Made by a program: the position numbers and the translations under genes
Notes under the pieces: model-generated
Seen by the model: the letters and a program-made list of their open reading frames with translations, nothing else
Told to the model about the DNA's origin: nothing
Databases searched by the model: none
From: Methylotetracoccus oryzae
GTDB taxonomy: Bacteria > Pseudomonadota > Gammaproteobacteria > Methylococcales > Methylococcaceae
Length of the DNA: 64,000 nt
Assembly: GCF_006175985.1 (NCBI RefSeq)
Contig: NZ_SRSH01000011.1
Span: forward strand, 62,001 to 126,000
Direction: 5' to 3'
Part shown: positions 1 through 10,897 of the stretch, in pieces
Layout: the number at the start of each line of letters is the position of its first letter
Numbering within the stretch: the first letter of the stretch is position 1

Positions 1-156
1 TGCCGAGATCCCCGGAACCTGTTGTAAACGTTGGAGGGCTTTCGCTACCGATTGATTGACCTCATTGGCCAGCGGTGCAGCCACCGGTCCCTCCAGTTGG
101 CAAAACAGCACCGCCACGAGCATATCGTTCGGTGCTTCCGCTGAAGCCGAAGCCAT
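1..156 (-). CDS. SIMPL-domain (DUF541) protein, N-terminal part only
   Basis: The gene runs off the left edge, so only the first 52 residues are visible. The frame stays open from an ATG at 156 to base 1. The visible part starts with the strand ASASAEAPNDMLVAVLF, then LANEVNQSVAKALQ and a VPGI turn, which is how SIMPL (DUF541) domains usually begin. Family members are mostly secreted and of unclear function. No in-frame signal peptide precedes this start. A short hydrophobic stretch (WALFIALG) lies upstream in another frame, separated by a run of six C at 183-188, so a homopolymer frameshift or error is possible. A TTG at 180 would add eight residues. The gene is divergent from the kdp operon. 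Confidence 0.5.
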   Translation of the reverse strand, partial: MASASAEAPNDMLVAVLFCQLEGPVAAPLANEVNQSVAKALQRLQQVPGISA

Positions 157-648
157 GAACTCGACGTGGTCACAGCTCAATGCCCCCCTCCCTATTCTCG
201 GCACATTCACTGCCCCTGTCCCCAAGGGCAATGAACAGGGCCCAACCCGGTCTCCTCAGACTCACCCCATGCCTTAGGCTGACGTCTGCAACGCGCAGCA
301 CCGCGGCGGGCCAGCCAGCCGACCCTTCACTGACAGACGAGGATGGATGCCCGGCTCCCCTCGAATCAATACCCAGGGCTTGGAGTACCCGGAGCGACCG
401 CCGGCAAGTCCGGGGCCGCGGCTGCGACAACGCCATTCCACAACCAGTTTGCACGGTCTTTCCGCTTTCCCCAGAACATCCTCTTTACGCGAGAGCCTGG
501 TGTTTTTGCGAACTTTTTACTCGCACCTGACTTAACCTGCTCCGCGTCGGCAGCGTCCGCATGGGTCCTGCCAACTGACATCGCTTTGTGATTGCCGCAT
601 ACCCGGCCGCGTCGGGCGAGCCGCGACAACCTCCGAAAAGGTGACCTT
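157..648. other. intergenic region upstream of the kdp operon
   Basis: This 490-base stretch separates the leftward SIMPL gene from the rightward kdp genes. Overlapping reading frames exist here on both strands, but none has a recognisable protein family or a convincing ribosome binding site. It should carry the kdp promoter. The only regulatory-looking element seen is the T-rich repeat at 501-520. Confidence 0.5.
501..520 (+). promoter_or_regulatory. candidate KdpE operator (two T-rich blocks)
   Basis: Two T-rich blocks (TTTTTGCGAAC, then TTTTTAC) stand out in a GC-rich background about 130 bases before the first kdp reading frame. They resemble the T-rich E. coli KdpE site upstream of kdpFABC as remembered, in which two T blocks are separated by an AC. 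The resemblance is by eye only. No strong -35/-10 pair was found beside it. Confidence 0.3.
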
Positions 649-741
649 ATGGACCTGATTTTCCTCACGCTGTTGGCTGTCTTCGCCGCGCTGACGGCAG
701 CGCTGATCTATGGCTGCGACCGCCTGCGGAGAACGCCATGA
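649..741 (+). CDS. small hydrophobic peptide preceding kdpF
   Basis: A 30-codon frame starting at ATG 649, nine bases after an AAAAGG Shine-Dalgarno-like stretch (636-641), and ending in a TGA that overlaps the kdpF ATG (ATGA). The peptide has one hydrophobic segment (LIFLTLLAVFAALTAALIYG) followed by a basic tail (CDRLRRTP), as expected for a single-pass inner-membrane peptide. Short peptides of this type occur next to kdpF in other proteobacterial kdp operons and may contact KdpABC, but no function is known to me. The tight overlap with kdpF argues that it is translated. Confidence 0.5.
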   Translation: MDLIFLTLLAVFAALTAALIYGCDRLRRTP

Positions 742-827
742 ACCTGCTTTACATCGCTTGCGGCGGCCTGGCGCTCGCCTTGTTTGTTTACCTGGTCGTA
801 GCCCTCTTCTTCCCGGAGAAATTCTGA
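738..827 (+). CDS. kdpF: K+-transporting ATPase small subunit KdpF
   Basis: A 29-residue peptide, the usual KdpF length, made of one transmembrane helix and ending in the family's characteristic FPEKF. KdpF is a lipid-like stabiliser of the KdpABC potassium pump in the inner membrane. Its ATG overlaps the stop of the preceding small peptide, and its TGA shares one base with the kdpA ATG (TGATG), so the three genes are probably translationally coupled. The position directly before kdpA and the C-terminal motif make the assignment safe despite the short length. Confidence 0.85.
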   Translation: MNLLYIACGGLALALFVYLVVALFFPEKF

Positions 828-2635
828 TGACTGCCAACAGTGTGTTGCAGATCACGGTGTACGTGCTGGTGCTGCTGGCCTGCGCCAAGCCGCTGGGCGG
901 CTACATGGCGCGCATCTACGAGGACCGGCCTGCCGGCTTGAACCGTTGGCTTGCACCGGTCGAGCGCCTGATCTACCGCCTGTGCTCGGTCAACCCGGCG
1001 GTCGAAATGCGCTGGACCGACTACACCGTGGCCTTGTTGCTGTTCAACCTGCTCGGGCTGTTGGCGTTGTTCGCGCTGCAGCGCCTGCAGGGCGTGCTCC
1101 CGCTGAATCCGCAGCACCTGCCCGGCATCAGCCCGGATTCCGCCTTCAATACCGCGGTGAGCTTCGCGACGAACACCAATTGGCAGGGCTACGGCGGCGA
1201 GATCACGATGAGCTACCTGACCCAGATGCTGGGGCTGACGGTGCAGAACTTCGTCTCTGCAGCAACCGGGATGGCAGCGCTGGTTGCATTGACCCGCGGG
1301 TTCGCGCGTCGCAACGCCGACACGATCGGCAATTTCTGGGTCGACCTGACCCGCGGCACACTGTACATCCTGCTGCCGCTCGCGACCGCGCTGGCCTTGG
1401 TGCTGGTGAGCCAGGGCGTGGTCCAGACCTTCAGTCCATACCGTACCGTGGCACTGACCCAACCGGTGACCTACGAGCAAGCAAAACTGGGCGACGACGG
1501 CCAGACGCTGGAGGACGCGGCCGGAAATCCGGTCACAGAGACGGTTGCAGTCAGGGAGCAGACGCTCGCAGTCGGACCGGCCGCATCGCAAATCGCGATC
1601 AAGCAACTCGGCACGAATGGCGGCGGCTTCTTCAACGTGAACTCGGCGCACCCGTTCGAGAACCCGACGCCGCTGTCGAATTTTCTCGAGATGCTGGCGA
1701 TCCTGCTCATCCCCGCGGCGCTGTGTCACACCTTCGGTGTGCTCATCGGCGACACCCGGCAGGGCTGGGCGATACTGGCGGCGATGACGGTGGTTTTCGT
1801 CACGCTGATCGTCGTCATCGTCCCGCTGGAACAGGCAGGCAACCCAGCCCTCAGCGCTCTCGGCGTCGACCAGCAACCCCAGGCGAGCCAGCCCGGCGGC
1901 AACATGGAAGGTAAGGAAACGCGTTTTGGCATCACCAATTCGGCACTGTGGGCCCTCGCGACGACAGCGGCATCGAACGGGTCGGTCAACGCGATGCACG
2001 ACTCGTTCACCCCACTCGGGGGCATGATTCCGATGTGGCTGATGCAATTGGGTGAGGTCATCTACGGCGGCGTCGGCTCCGGTCTGTACGGCATGATCGT
2101 GTTCGCGATCGTCGCGGTCTTCGTCGCCGGCCTGATGATCGGGCGCACCCCGGAATACCTCGGCAAGAAAATCGAGGCCTATGAGGTCAAGATGGCCTCG
2201 CTGGTGATCCTGATCCCGCCGTTCGTCGTCCTGGTCGGAACCGCTGTTGCGGTGATGGTCGATGTCGGCAAGGCGTCAGTCGCCAATGCGGGAGCCCACG
2301 GCTTCAGCGAGATCCTGTATGCCTTCTCATCTGCCGGCAACAACAACGGCAGCGCCTTCGCCGGGCTGTCCGCCAACACCCCCTTCTACAACACCGCGCT
2401 GGGCCTGGCGATGCTGTTCGCCCGCTACTGGCTGGCCGTTCCGACGCTGGCGATCGCCGGCGCCCTCGCCGCGAAGAAAGTCGTGCCCTTCGGGCCCGGC
2501 TCGCTGCCGACCCACACCCCGCTGTTCGTGGTGCTGCTGATCGGTACTGTGCTGATCGTCGGCGCGCTGGCCTTCCTGCCGGTGCTGGCGCTCGGCCCGG
2601 TGGTCGAACATTTGCAACTGTTCGGCGCGCACTGA
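827..2635 (+). CDS. kdpA: K+-transporting ATPase subunit A
   Basis: The 602-residue channel-like subunit of the high-affinity Kdp potassium pump, which selects and conducts K+ across the inner membrane. The four selectivity-filter loops are visible: [31 protein letters not shown] and [11 protein letters not shown]. Many hydrophobic helices lie between them. It is longer than E. coli KdpA (about 557), with extra residues around 205-245, before the second filter loop. The ATG at 827 is chosen because it overlaps the kdpF stop and gives the normal N-terminus; a longer in-frame extension to 710 would overlap both small upstream genes. Confidence 0.95.
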   Translation: MTANSVLQITVYVLVLLACAKPLGGYMARIYEDRPAGLNRWLAPVERLIYRLCSVNPAVEMRWTDYTVALLLFNLLGLLALFALQRLQGVLPLNPQHLPGISPDSAFNTAVSFATNTNWQGYGGEITMSYLTQMLGLTVQNFVSAATGMAALVALTRGFARRNADTIGNFWVDLTRGTLYILLPLATALALVLVSQGVVQTFSPYRTVALTQPVTYEQAKLGDDGQTLEDAAGNPVTETVAVREQTLAVGPAASQIAIKQLGTNGGGFFNVNSAHPFENPTPLSNFLEMLAILLIPAALCHTFGVLIGDTRQGWAILAAMTVVFVTLIVVIVPLEQAGNPALSALGVDQQPQASQPGGNMEGKETRFGITNSALWALATTAASNGSVNAMHDSFTPLGGMIPMWLMQLGEVIYGGVGSGLYGMIVFAIVAVFVAGLMIGRTPEYLGKKIEAYEVKMASLVILIPPFVVLVGTAVAVMVDVGKASVANAGAHGFSEILYAFSSAGNNNGSAFAGLSANTPFYNTALGLAMLFARYWLAVPTLAIAGALAAKKVVPFGPGSLPTHTPLFVVLLIGTVLIVGALAFLPVLALGPVVEHLQLFGAH

Positions 2636-2655
2636 CGAGTCAACGAGGGATCACT

Positions 2656-4779
<2,124 letters not shown>

Positions 4780-4837
4780 TTCTTGGACCAACACCGCCGT
4801 CCGGGTAACCCGCCGGTTCGGCGCCGGAGAGAATGCC

Positions 4838-5431
4838 ATGTATCAACACTTGAAACCCGCGATCCTGATGCTGCTGGTCTGGACGTTGCTGACGGGAACC
4901 GTCTACCCGACCGCCGTGACTAGCCTCGCCTACCTGCTCTTCCCGGAACAGTCGGAAGGCAGCCTGTTACTGGGCCCGGACGGCGCGCCGTCCGGCTCGC
5001 GGCTGATCGGCCAGCCCTTCAGCGATCCAAAATACTTCTGGGGGCGCCCTTCGGCAACTGCACCCTATCCTTACAACGCGGCCGCATCCAGCGGTAGCAA
5101 CCTCGGGCCGCGCAACCCCGCATTGGTGCAAGCGGTGAGCGCACGTATCGCCGCGCTGCGCGCCACCGATACGGGCAACTCAGCGTCGATCCCCGTGGAT
5201 CTGGTGACCGCGTCGGGCAGCGGTCTGGATCCGCACATCAGTCCCGCAGCTGCCGCCTACCAGGTGCCACGGGTGGCTAAACAACGCGGCCTACCTGTCG
5301 CCGCACTGCAGGAATTCGTAGAGCGGTACGTCGAGTCCAGACAATTCGGTATTCTTGGGGAAGCACGCGTCAACGTGGTCGAACTCAACCTCGCACTCGA
5401 CCGCTCGACCTCGTTGAAGCCGGTGCGCTGA
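4838..5431 (+). CDS. kdpC: K+-transporting ATPase subunit C
   Basis: A 197-residue inner-membrane subunit with one N-terminal helix (about residues 7-29, LMLLVWTLLTGTVYPTAVT) and a periplasmic domain. Typical KdpC motifs are SRLIGQPFSDPKYFWGRPS and the later DPHISPAAAAYQVPRVA. KdpC assists assembly and ATP affinity of the KdpB pump. It follows kdpB after 58 bases and precedes kdpD by 51 bases in the conserved kdpFABCDE order. Length matches the family. Confidence 0.95.
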   Translation: MYQHLKPAILMLLVWTLLTGTVYPTAVTSLAYLLFPEQSEGSLLLGPDGAPSGSRLIGQPFSDPKYFWGRPSATAPYPYNAAASSGSNLGPRNPALVQAVSARIAALRATDTGNSASIPVDLVTASGSGLDPHISPAAAAYQVPRVAKQRGLPVAALQEFVERYVESRQFGILGEARVNVVELNLALDRSTSLKPVR

Positions 5432-5482
5432 TTCGCTGCCGAGCCGAACGAGGGTTTACCCCCACCGCACTTGCCCTGTCCA

Positions 5483-8227
5483 ATGAATCAGTTCGAACGC
5501 CCTGATCCCGACGTGTTGCTCGCCAAGGTCGAACGCGCTCAGGAGAAGGCGCGGCGCGGGCGGCTGAAGGTGTTCTTCGGTGCGGCAGCGGGCGTCGGCA
5601 AGACCTACACGATGCTGCAGGCCGCGCGCGAACGTCGCGCCGAGGGATTCGACGTCGTCGTCGGACTGGTCGAGACCCATGGCCGCAAGGAGACGGCTGC
5701 GCTGCTCGAAGGCCTGGAAGTGCTGCCGACGCGGATCGTCGAACATCGCGGTGCACAGTTGCGCGAGTTCGATCTCGATGGGGCGCTGAAGCGCCGGCCC
5801 ACTGTCATCCTGGTGGATGAACTCGCGCATACCAATGCCCCCGGTTCACGGCATCCGAAACGCTGGCAGGACGTCGATGAACTGCTCGAAGCCGGTATCA
5901 ACGTCTACACGACCCTGAACGTCCAGCACCTGGAAAGCCTGAACGACGACGTCAGCCAGATATCCGGCATCCGGGTCTGGGAAACGGTCCCCGACACCGT
6001 ATTCGAAGCCGCCGATGAGGTCGAACTGGTGGACCTTCCGCCGGACGAACTGCTCATTCGTCTCAAGGAAGGAAAGGTCTATTTTCCGGAACAGGCCCGG
6101 CGGGCCCTGGAGAACTTCTTCCGCAAGGGCAATCTGATCGCGTTGCGCGAACTGGCATTGCGTCAGACGGCAAGCCGCGTCGATGCCGAGATGCAGGATT
6201 ACCGCGATGACCATGCCATCCGCGAGGTATGGCAAGTCAGCGAGCGCATCCTCGTCGCCATCGGCCCGACACCGCTGGCCGAGCGTCTTGTGCGCGCCGG
6301 CAAGCGTCTTGCGAGCGGCCTGAAAGCCGAGTGGATCGTGGTGTACGCCGAAACGCCACAGTTGCAGCGACTCGCCCCCGAACGCCGGGACGGCATACTG
6401 CGCATGCTGCGCCTGGCCGAACAACTCGGCGCCGAGACGACCACCCTGTCCGGCCCCGAGATCAGCCAACTGCTGATCGATTTCGCCAATGAACGCAATG
6501 TAACGAAGATCGTCATGGGCAAGCCGAGTCGGCGGGGATGGCGCCGCTGGCTGTTGGGCTCGGTGGTGGACACGGTCATCGCGCATGCCCACAACATCAA
6601 CGTCTATTTGTTGGGCAGCCCGGGCGCATCCCAAGCCGATGCGGAACGCTCCACCCCGCGCGCATTCGACCGCCTGAAACTCCCGCCCGGTCTGCAGGCG
6701 TCGTCCGGCAAGGGCTGGCTGCAGCGTTACCGCGGGTATCTGTGGGCCATTGCCACGACGGCACTGTGCACGGTCATCGGTTGGTCGATGTTCGAGCGAT
6801 TCGACCTCGCCAACCTCGTCATGGTCTACCTGCTCGGGGTGATCTTCGTCGCGACGCGATTCGGCCGCGGGCCGTCTATCATCGCCTCCGTCCTCAGCGT
6901 GACGCTGTTCGACATCCTGTTCGTCAAGCCCTACTTCAGTCTGTCGGTGCACGACACCCAGTACCTGGTGACCCTGCTGGCGATGCTGGCCGTCGCGATG
7001 GTGATCAGCAATCTGGTCGCGAGCGTGCGCTATCAGGCACGTGTGGCAGCGCATCGCGAGCGGCGAGCCACGGTGCTGTACCGGATGAGCCGCGAACTGG
7101 TCACCTGCCGCACCGAGACCGAGGTCGCTCGCTGCGCCGTCCGCCATGTTCACGCCGAATTCGAGAGTCCCAACGTACTGCTATTTCCGGGTGAGACCGG
7201 GCACCTCGCGTATCCTGCGGATCGCAGCCTGAGCGAATCGCTGCGCGGCAGCGATCTGAGTGTCGCACAGTGGGTCTACGACCACGACGAAGCGGCCGGC
7301 CAGGGCACCCATACGCTGGCGGGCGCCCAAGCCGTCTACTTTCCCCTCACCACCGCCGATCACGTCGCCGGTGTGCTCGCCATGCAGCCCGCTAACCTGC
7401 GGCGGATCTTTCTCCCCGAGCAGCGCAAGCTGCTCGAGGCCTTCCTTGATCAGATTGCCGGCGCCATAGAACGCGTGCGTCTGATCGAACTGGCGCGAAA
7501 GACCTCGGTCGATATGGAAGCCGAGCGGCTACGGAACTCGCTGCTCAGCTCGATCTCCCATGATCTGCGCACTCCACTGGCGACCATCGTCGGCGCATCG
7601 AGCACGCTGGCTGAACGCGACGGGGCACTCAACGCCGCGGATCGCGATGAGCTCAGCCGGGCGATCTATGACGAAGCCCAGCGCATGAGCAGGCTTGTCA
7701 CCAACATTCTGGACATGGCGCGGCTGGATGCCGGCGCAGCGCAACTCAACCGCCAGTGGCACATGCTGGAAGAAATCGTCGGCACGGTACTGACGCGCTT
7801 GCAAAAGCCGCTCGCCGGTCGTACGGTGAGCGTGCGACTGCCGTCCGATCTGCCGCTGATCCATGTCGATGGCGTGATGATCGAGCAGGTACTCACCAAT
7901 CTCCTCGAAAACGCGATCCGGTACACACCCGCGGGTAGTCCGATCACCCTCTCGGCCGAAGCCTCGGCCTTCACGATCACGGTGGCCGTGGCGGACCGCG
8001 GCCCGGGCATTCCGAAGGGAATGGAGGACCACTTGTTCGAGAAGTTTTTTCGTGGCCAGCGCGAAAGCGCTCAGAGCGGGGTCGGGCTCGGACTCGCCAT
8101 CTGCCGCGCCATCATCGAGGCGCATGGCGGGTCCATACATGTCCACAACCGGGGCAATGGTGGCGCGGTCTTTTCGTTCATGCTGCCGCTGGAGCAAAAT
8201 CCGCCCGTGGTTGAGCCCGAGGTTTAG
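5483..8227 (+). CDS. kdpD: osmosensitive K+ channel histidine kinase KdpD
   Basis: Membrane sensor kinase (914 residues) controlling kdp expression in response to K+ limitation. In order: the KdpD domain with Walker A GAAAGVGKT (residues 33-41) and VDELAHTN, a universal-stress-protein-like domain, four transmembrane helices (about 410-510), a GAF-like region, then a histidine kinase core with phosphoacceptor H693 (SSISHDLRTPLA) and an ATPase domain (DRGPGIP, GVGLGLAIC). The ATG at 5483 is preferred over a TTG at 5471, which would add only four residues. It lies between kdpC and kdpE and is probably in the same transcript. Confidence 0.95.
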   Translation: MNQFERPDPDVLLAKVERAQEKARRGRLKVFFGAAAGVGKTYTMLQAARERRAEGFDVVVGLVETHGRKETAALLEGLEVLPTRIVEHRGAQLREFDLDGALKRRPTVILVDELAHTNAPGSRHPKRWQDVDELLEAGINVYTTLNVQHLESLNDDVSQISGIRVWETVPDTVFEAADEVELVDLPPDELLIRLKEGKVYFPEQARRALENFFRKGNLIALRELALRQTASRVDAEMQDYRDDHAIREVWQVSERILVAIGPTPLAERLVRAGKRLASGLKAEWIVVYAETPQLQRLAPERRDGILRMLRLAEQLGAETTTLSGPEISQLLIDFANERNVTKIVMGKPSRRGWRRWLLGSVVDTVIAHAHNINVYLLGSPGASQADAERSTPRAFDRLKLPPGLQASSGKGWLQRYRGYLWAIATTALCTVIGWSMFERFDLANLVMVYLLGVIFVATRFGRGPSIIASVLSVTLFDILFVKPYFSLSVHDTQYLVTLLAMLAVAMVISNLVASVRYQARVAAHRERRATVLYRMSRELVTCRTETEVARCAVRHVHAEFESPNVLLFPGETGHLAYPADRSLSESLRGSDLSVAQWVYDHDEAAGQGTHTLAGAQAVYFPLTTADHVAGVLAMQPANLRRIFLPEQRKLLEAFLDQIAGAIERVRLIELARKTSVDMEAERLRNSLLSSISHDLRTPLATIVGASSTLAERDGALNAADRDELSRAIYDEAQRMSRLVTNILDMARLDAGAAQLNRQWHMLEEIVGTVLTRLQKPLAGRTVSVRLPSDLPLIHVDGVMIEQVLTNLLENAIRYTPAGSPITLSAEASAFTITVAVADRGPGIPKGMEDHLFEKFFRGQRESAQSGVGLGLAICRAIIEAHGGSIHVHNRGNGGAVFSFMLPLEQNPPVVEPEV

Positions 8228-8243
8228 AACACCGGGTCCTGCG

Positions 8244-8939
8244 ATGTCGCAATCGGTACCCACCGTCGTCATCATCGAAGACGATCCGCAGATGCGCCGG
8301 TTCCTGCGCACCGGCCTCGCGGCAGACGGCTTCCAGGTATTCGAGGCGGAGACCGGACAGCGCGGCCTGATCGAAGCCGGCACGCGAAAGCCGGACCTCG
8401 TAATCCTGGACCTGGGCCTGCCAGATATGGATGGTGTGGCCGTGGTACGCTCGCTGCGGGAGTGGAGCACCCTGCCGGTGATCATTCTTTCTGCCCGCAG
8501 CGCCGAGGAAGACAAGATCCAGGCCCTGGATGCCGGCGCCGACGACTACCTGACAAAGCCCTTCGGCATCGGTGAACTGCTCGCCCGCCTCCGCGTGGCG
8601 TTGCGGCATTCTGCCCGAACCGGGGACGGCCCGGACAACAAGGTGTACAGCAGCGGGCGGTTGAAAGTGGACCTCGAGAAACGGCTGGTGTACGTCGATG
8701 ACGAAGAGGTTCATTTGACACCGATCCAGTATCGACTGCTGTCGGTGCTGGTCAGGCACGCCGGTCGCGTGATGACGCAACGTCAGTTGTTGCAGCAAGT
8801 CTGGGGACCAGCCTCCACCGACAACGCCCATTACCTCCGCATCTACATGAGTCAGTTGCGTCGAAAACTCGAGGCCGACCCGGCCAAACCCGAATTTCTG
8901 CTGACCGAGTCGGGTGTCGGCTACCGCCTGAAAGGATGA
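8244..8939 (+). CDS. kdpE: response regulator KdpE
   Basis: A 231-residue OmpR-type response regulator: receiver domain with phosphoacceptor D56 (VILDLGLPDMDG) and conserved K in LTKPFGIGELLAR, then a winged-helix DNA-binding domain (LTPIQYRLLSVLVRHAG through SQLRRKLEADP). It activates the kdp promoter when phosphorylated by KdpD. The ATG at 8244 gives the standard N-terminus; the frame extends upstream into kdpD but that part is a shadow of the kinase. Its TGA overlaps the ATG of the next gene (ATGA), so a capsule-type transferase gene appears translationally coupled to it. Confidence 0.95.
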   Translation: MSQSVPTVVIIEDDPQMRRFLRTGLAADGFQVFEAETGQRGLIEAGTRKPDLVILDLGLPDMDGVAVVRSLREWSTLPVIILSARSAEEDKIQALDAGADDYLTKPFGIGELLARLRVALRHSARTGDGPDNKVYSSGRLKVDLEKRLVYVDDEEVHLTPIQYRLLSVLVRHAGRVMTQRQLLQQVWGPASTDNAHYLRIYMSQLRRKLEADPAKPEFLLTESGVGYRLKG

Positions 8940-9964
8940 TCGCGCCCGACGCCGCCCGGGTCGGCGTGTTCTCGCGCGGGCTTGTCAAAACCCTGCGTGG
9001 CTGTGCATTCCTGGATTACCCCGTGGTTTTCGATCCTCACCCGGACGACCCGCGCATCGCGCTGACGGCCGGTTGGGGTTGCAAGCCGAGCGGGGAGAAA
9101 GCCGCAGCCTTCGCGGCTGAGCGAGGCATTCCGTGTGTGCGGCTGGAGGACGGGTTTCTGCGCTCCGTCGGACTGGGCGCGTTCGGCGCACCGCCCCTGT
9201 CGCTGGCCATTGACGACCGGGGCATCTACTACGATGCCAGCCAGCCCTCGCAACTCGAAGCCCTGCTGAACCAGGCCGACCTGTCGCCGGACCTGCTCGC
9301 GCGCGCGGCGCGGCTGCGGTCCCTGATCGCCGATCACCATCTCAGCAAGTACAATCACGCACCGGATGCTGCGGAAGGGCTGATTCCCAGCACCGGGCGG
9401 CCACGGGTCCTGCTGCTCGACCAGACTGCCGGCGACGCGTCCATCCGCTGCGGGCTGGCGAACGAAGACACCTTCCGGAACCTGTTGACCGCCGCGCGCG
9501 ACGAGAACCCCGAAGCCGACCTCTATGTCAAGACGCACCCGGACGTCATCGCCGGGAAAAAGCGCAGCGCCCTCGCCTTTGCGCGATCCGAACCGGGACT
9601 GGCGTGGATCGCAGCCGACGTCAGCCCGCCCTCGTTGCTGCGACAGGTCGACCGGGTCTATACGGTGACCTCGCAGATGGGGTTCGAAGCCACCCTGCTC
9701 GGCAAGCCTGTCAGCTGCTTTGGCCTGCCGTTCTATGCCGGGTGGGGCATCACCGACGACCGACTGAGCTGCGCGCGTCGCACGCGGCGGCGCACGGTGC
9801 TGGAGATCCTCGCAGCCGCCTATATCCTCTATCCACGCTACGTGGACCCGAAAACGGGGCAGCGGTGCGAGGTCGAACGGGTCGCGGAGTATCTGGCGAC
9901 TGCCCGGAGCATCGGACCCCGGCGGTCGATAGTTTCCAGACTGTTCGTCCGATGGCGTGCTTGA
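8936..9964 (+). CDS. single-module capsule polysaccharide Kdo transferase (KpsC/WcbA-like)
   Basis: A 342-residue protein of the Capsule_synth family. The hallmark C-terminal motif SQMGFEATLLGKPVSCFG followed by LPFYAGWGITDD is present, as are LYVKTHPDV and RLEDGFLRSVGLG. KpsC proteins have two such modules that add beta-Kdo residues to the lipid anchor of group 2 capsules; this protein has only one module, like some WcbA-type proteins. It probably works in the cytoplasm on a glycolipid acceptor. Its start overlaps the kdpE stop, and no kpsS, kpsE, kpsM or kpsT homologue is in the window, so its substrate is uncertain. Confidence 0.75.
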   Translation: MIAPDAARVGVFSRGLVKTLRGCAFLDYPVVFDPHPDDPRIALTAGWGCKPSGEKAAAFAAERGIPCVRLEDGFLRSVGLGAFGAPPLSLAIDDRGIYYDASQPSQLEALLNQADLSPDLLARAARLRSLIADHHLSKYNHAPDAAEGLIPSTGRPRVLLLDQTAGDASIRCGLANEDTFRNLLTAARDENPEADLYVKTHPDVIAGKKRSALAFARSEPGLAWIAADVSPPSLLRQVDRVYTVTSQMGFEATLLGKPVSCFGLPFYAGWGITDDRLSCARRTRRRTVLEILAAAYILYPRYVDPKTGQRCEVERVAEYLATARSIGPRRSIVSRLFVRWRA

Positions 9965-10036
9965 TGCGGCGGCGCGCCGATCCCCACGCGACTTCCGCTG
10001 GGCCTTTGTCCACCACCTAAGCCTTCCGCCATCATC

Positions 10037-10843
10037 ATGAAGCCCGAACGCACACGACTCGCTGAACCCGATACGGTGCTCGTGACGGGCGCGAGCGGCG
10101 GCATCGGCGGCGCGCTGGCGACGGCCTACGCCCGCCCGAACCGCCGACTGATCCTGCACGGCCGTAGAGTCGTTGAATTGCAGCGTGTGGCGGAGCAATG
10201 CCGTGATCTCGGCGCAATCGTCGAGGTCGAGCAGCACGAACTCCGTGACACGGAAGCTTGGATGACTTGGCTGGCTGCCGCGGCCGAACGGCAGCCGATC
10301 GACCTCGCCATCATCAATGCCGGGGTCACCAGCCACATCGGGCCCGACGGCCGGGGCGAGGAGTGGAGCCGAGTGGATACCGTGATCGACGTCAACATCC
10401 GGGCCGCCATCGCCACGGCCGAGGCGCTGATACCAACGATGCGGCGTCGCGGTCATGGACAGATTGCGTTGATCAGTTCGGTATCTGCCTACATCGGTCT
10501 CCCACTGACGCCAAGCTATTGTGCGAGCAAGGCCGCGTTGAAGGCATACGGCGAAGCGCTCCGAGGCTGGCTCGCTCATGAGGGGATCGCCATCAACGTG
10601 GTACTGCCAGGCTTCGTCGAAAGCGCGATGAGCCACCAGTTTCCGGGCCCGAAATTGTTCGTGCTGTCACCGGAGCAGGCCGCCGAGCGGATTCGAAGGG
10701 GCCTGGCGCGAGACTGCGCGCGGATCGGCTTTCCGTTCCTGCTGGACTGGGGCCTGTGGGCACTCGGCGTGCTGCCACCGGCCCTGTCGCTGCGCATGCT
10801 GCGCGGTCTCGGCTACGGCGGCAGCCGGCGCCACCGCATCTGA
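10037..10843 (+). CDS. short-chain dehydrogenase/reductase
   Basis: A 268-residue classical SDR. The nucleotide-binding motif TGASGGIGG, the NAG motif (INAGVTSH) and the catalytic serine with YCASKAALKAYGE (Tyr and Lys of YxxxK) are all present. The C-terminus carries a hydrophobic stretch (FPFLLDWGLWALGVLPPAL) that may associate with the membrane. The substrate cannot be read from sequence. SDR genes of this kind are often found beside KpsC-like genes in capsule clusters, which fits the gene upstream (72 bases away), so a role in surface glycolipid metabolism is inferred only from context. Confidence 0.8.
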   Translation: MKPERTRLAEPDTVLVTGASGGIGGALATAYARPNRRLILHGRRVVELQRVAEQCRDLGAIVEVEQHELRDTEAWMTWLAAAAERQPIDLAIINAGVTSHIGPDGRGEEWSRVDTVIDVNIRAAIATAEALIPTMRRRGHGQIALISSVSAYIGLPLTPSYCASKAALKAYGEALRGWLAHEGIAINVVLPGFVESAMSHQFPGPKLFVLSPEQAAERIRRGLARDCARIGFPFLLDWGLWALGVLPPALSLRMLRGLGYGGSRRHRI

Positions 10844-10854
10844 GCGCCCCCAAC

Positions 10855-10873
10855 GCCGCGGTTCCCTCGCGGC
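10855..10873. terminator. weak hairpin between convergent SDR and cysA genes
   Basis: A 6-bp inverted repeat (GCCGCG at 10855-10860, CGCGGC at 10868-10873) with a 7-base loop lies between the two convergent genes. There is no T-run on either side, so it is at best a weak or Rho-assisted end signal. Confidence 0.25.
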
Positions 10874-10897
10874 GACCTGCCGGTACCCATGGATTGA

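Noticed and set aside
500-648. c-di-AMP or other riboswitch before kdp
   Set aside because: No matching conserved structure was visible, and such riboswitches are not expected before kdp in gammaproteobacteria.
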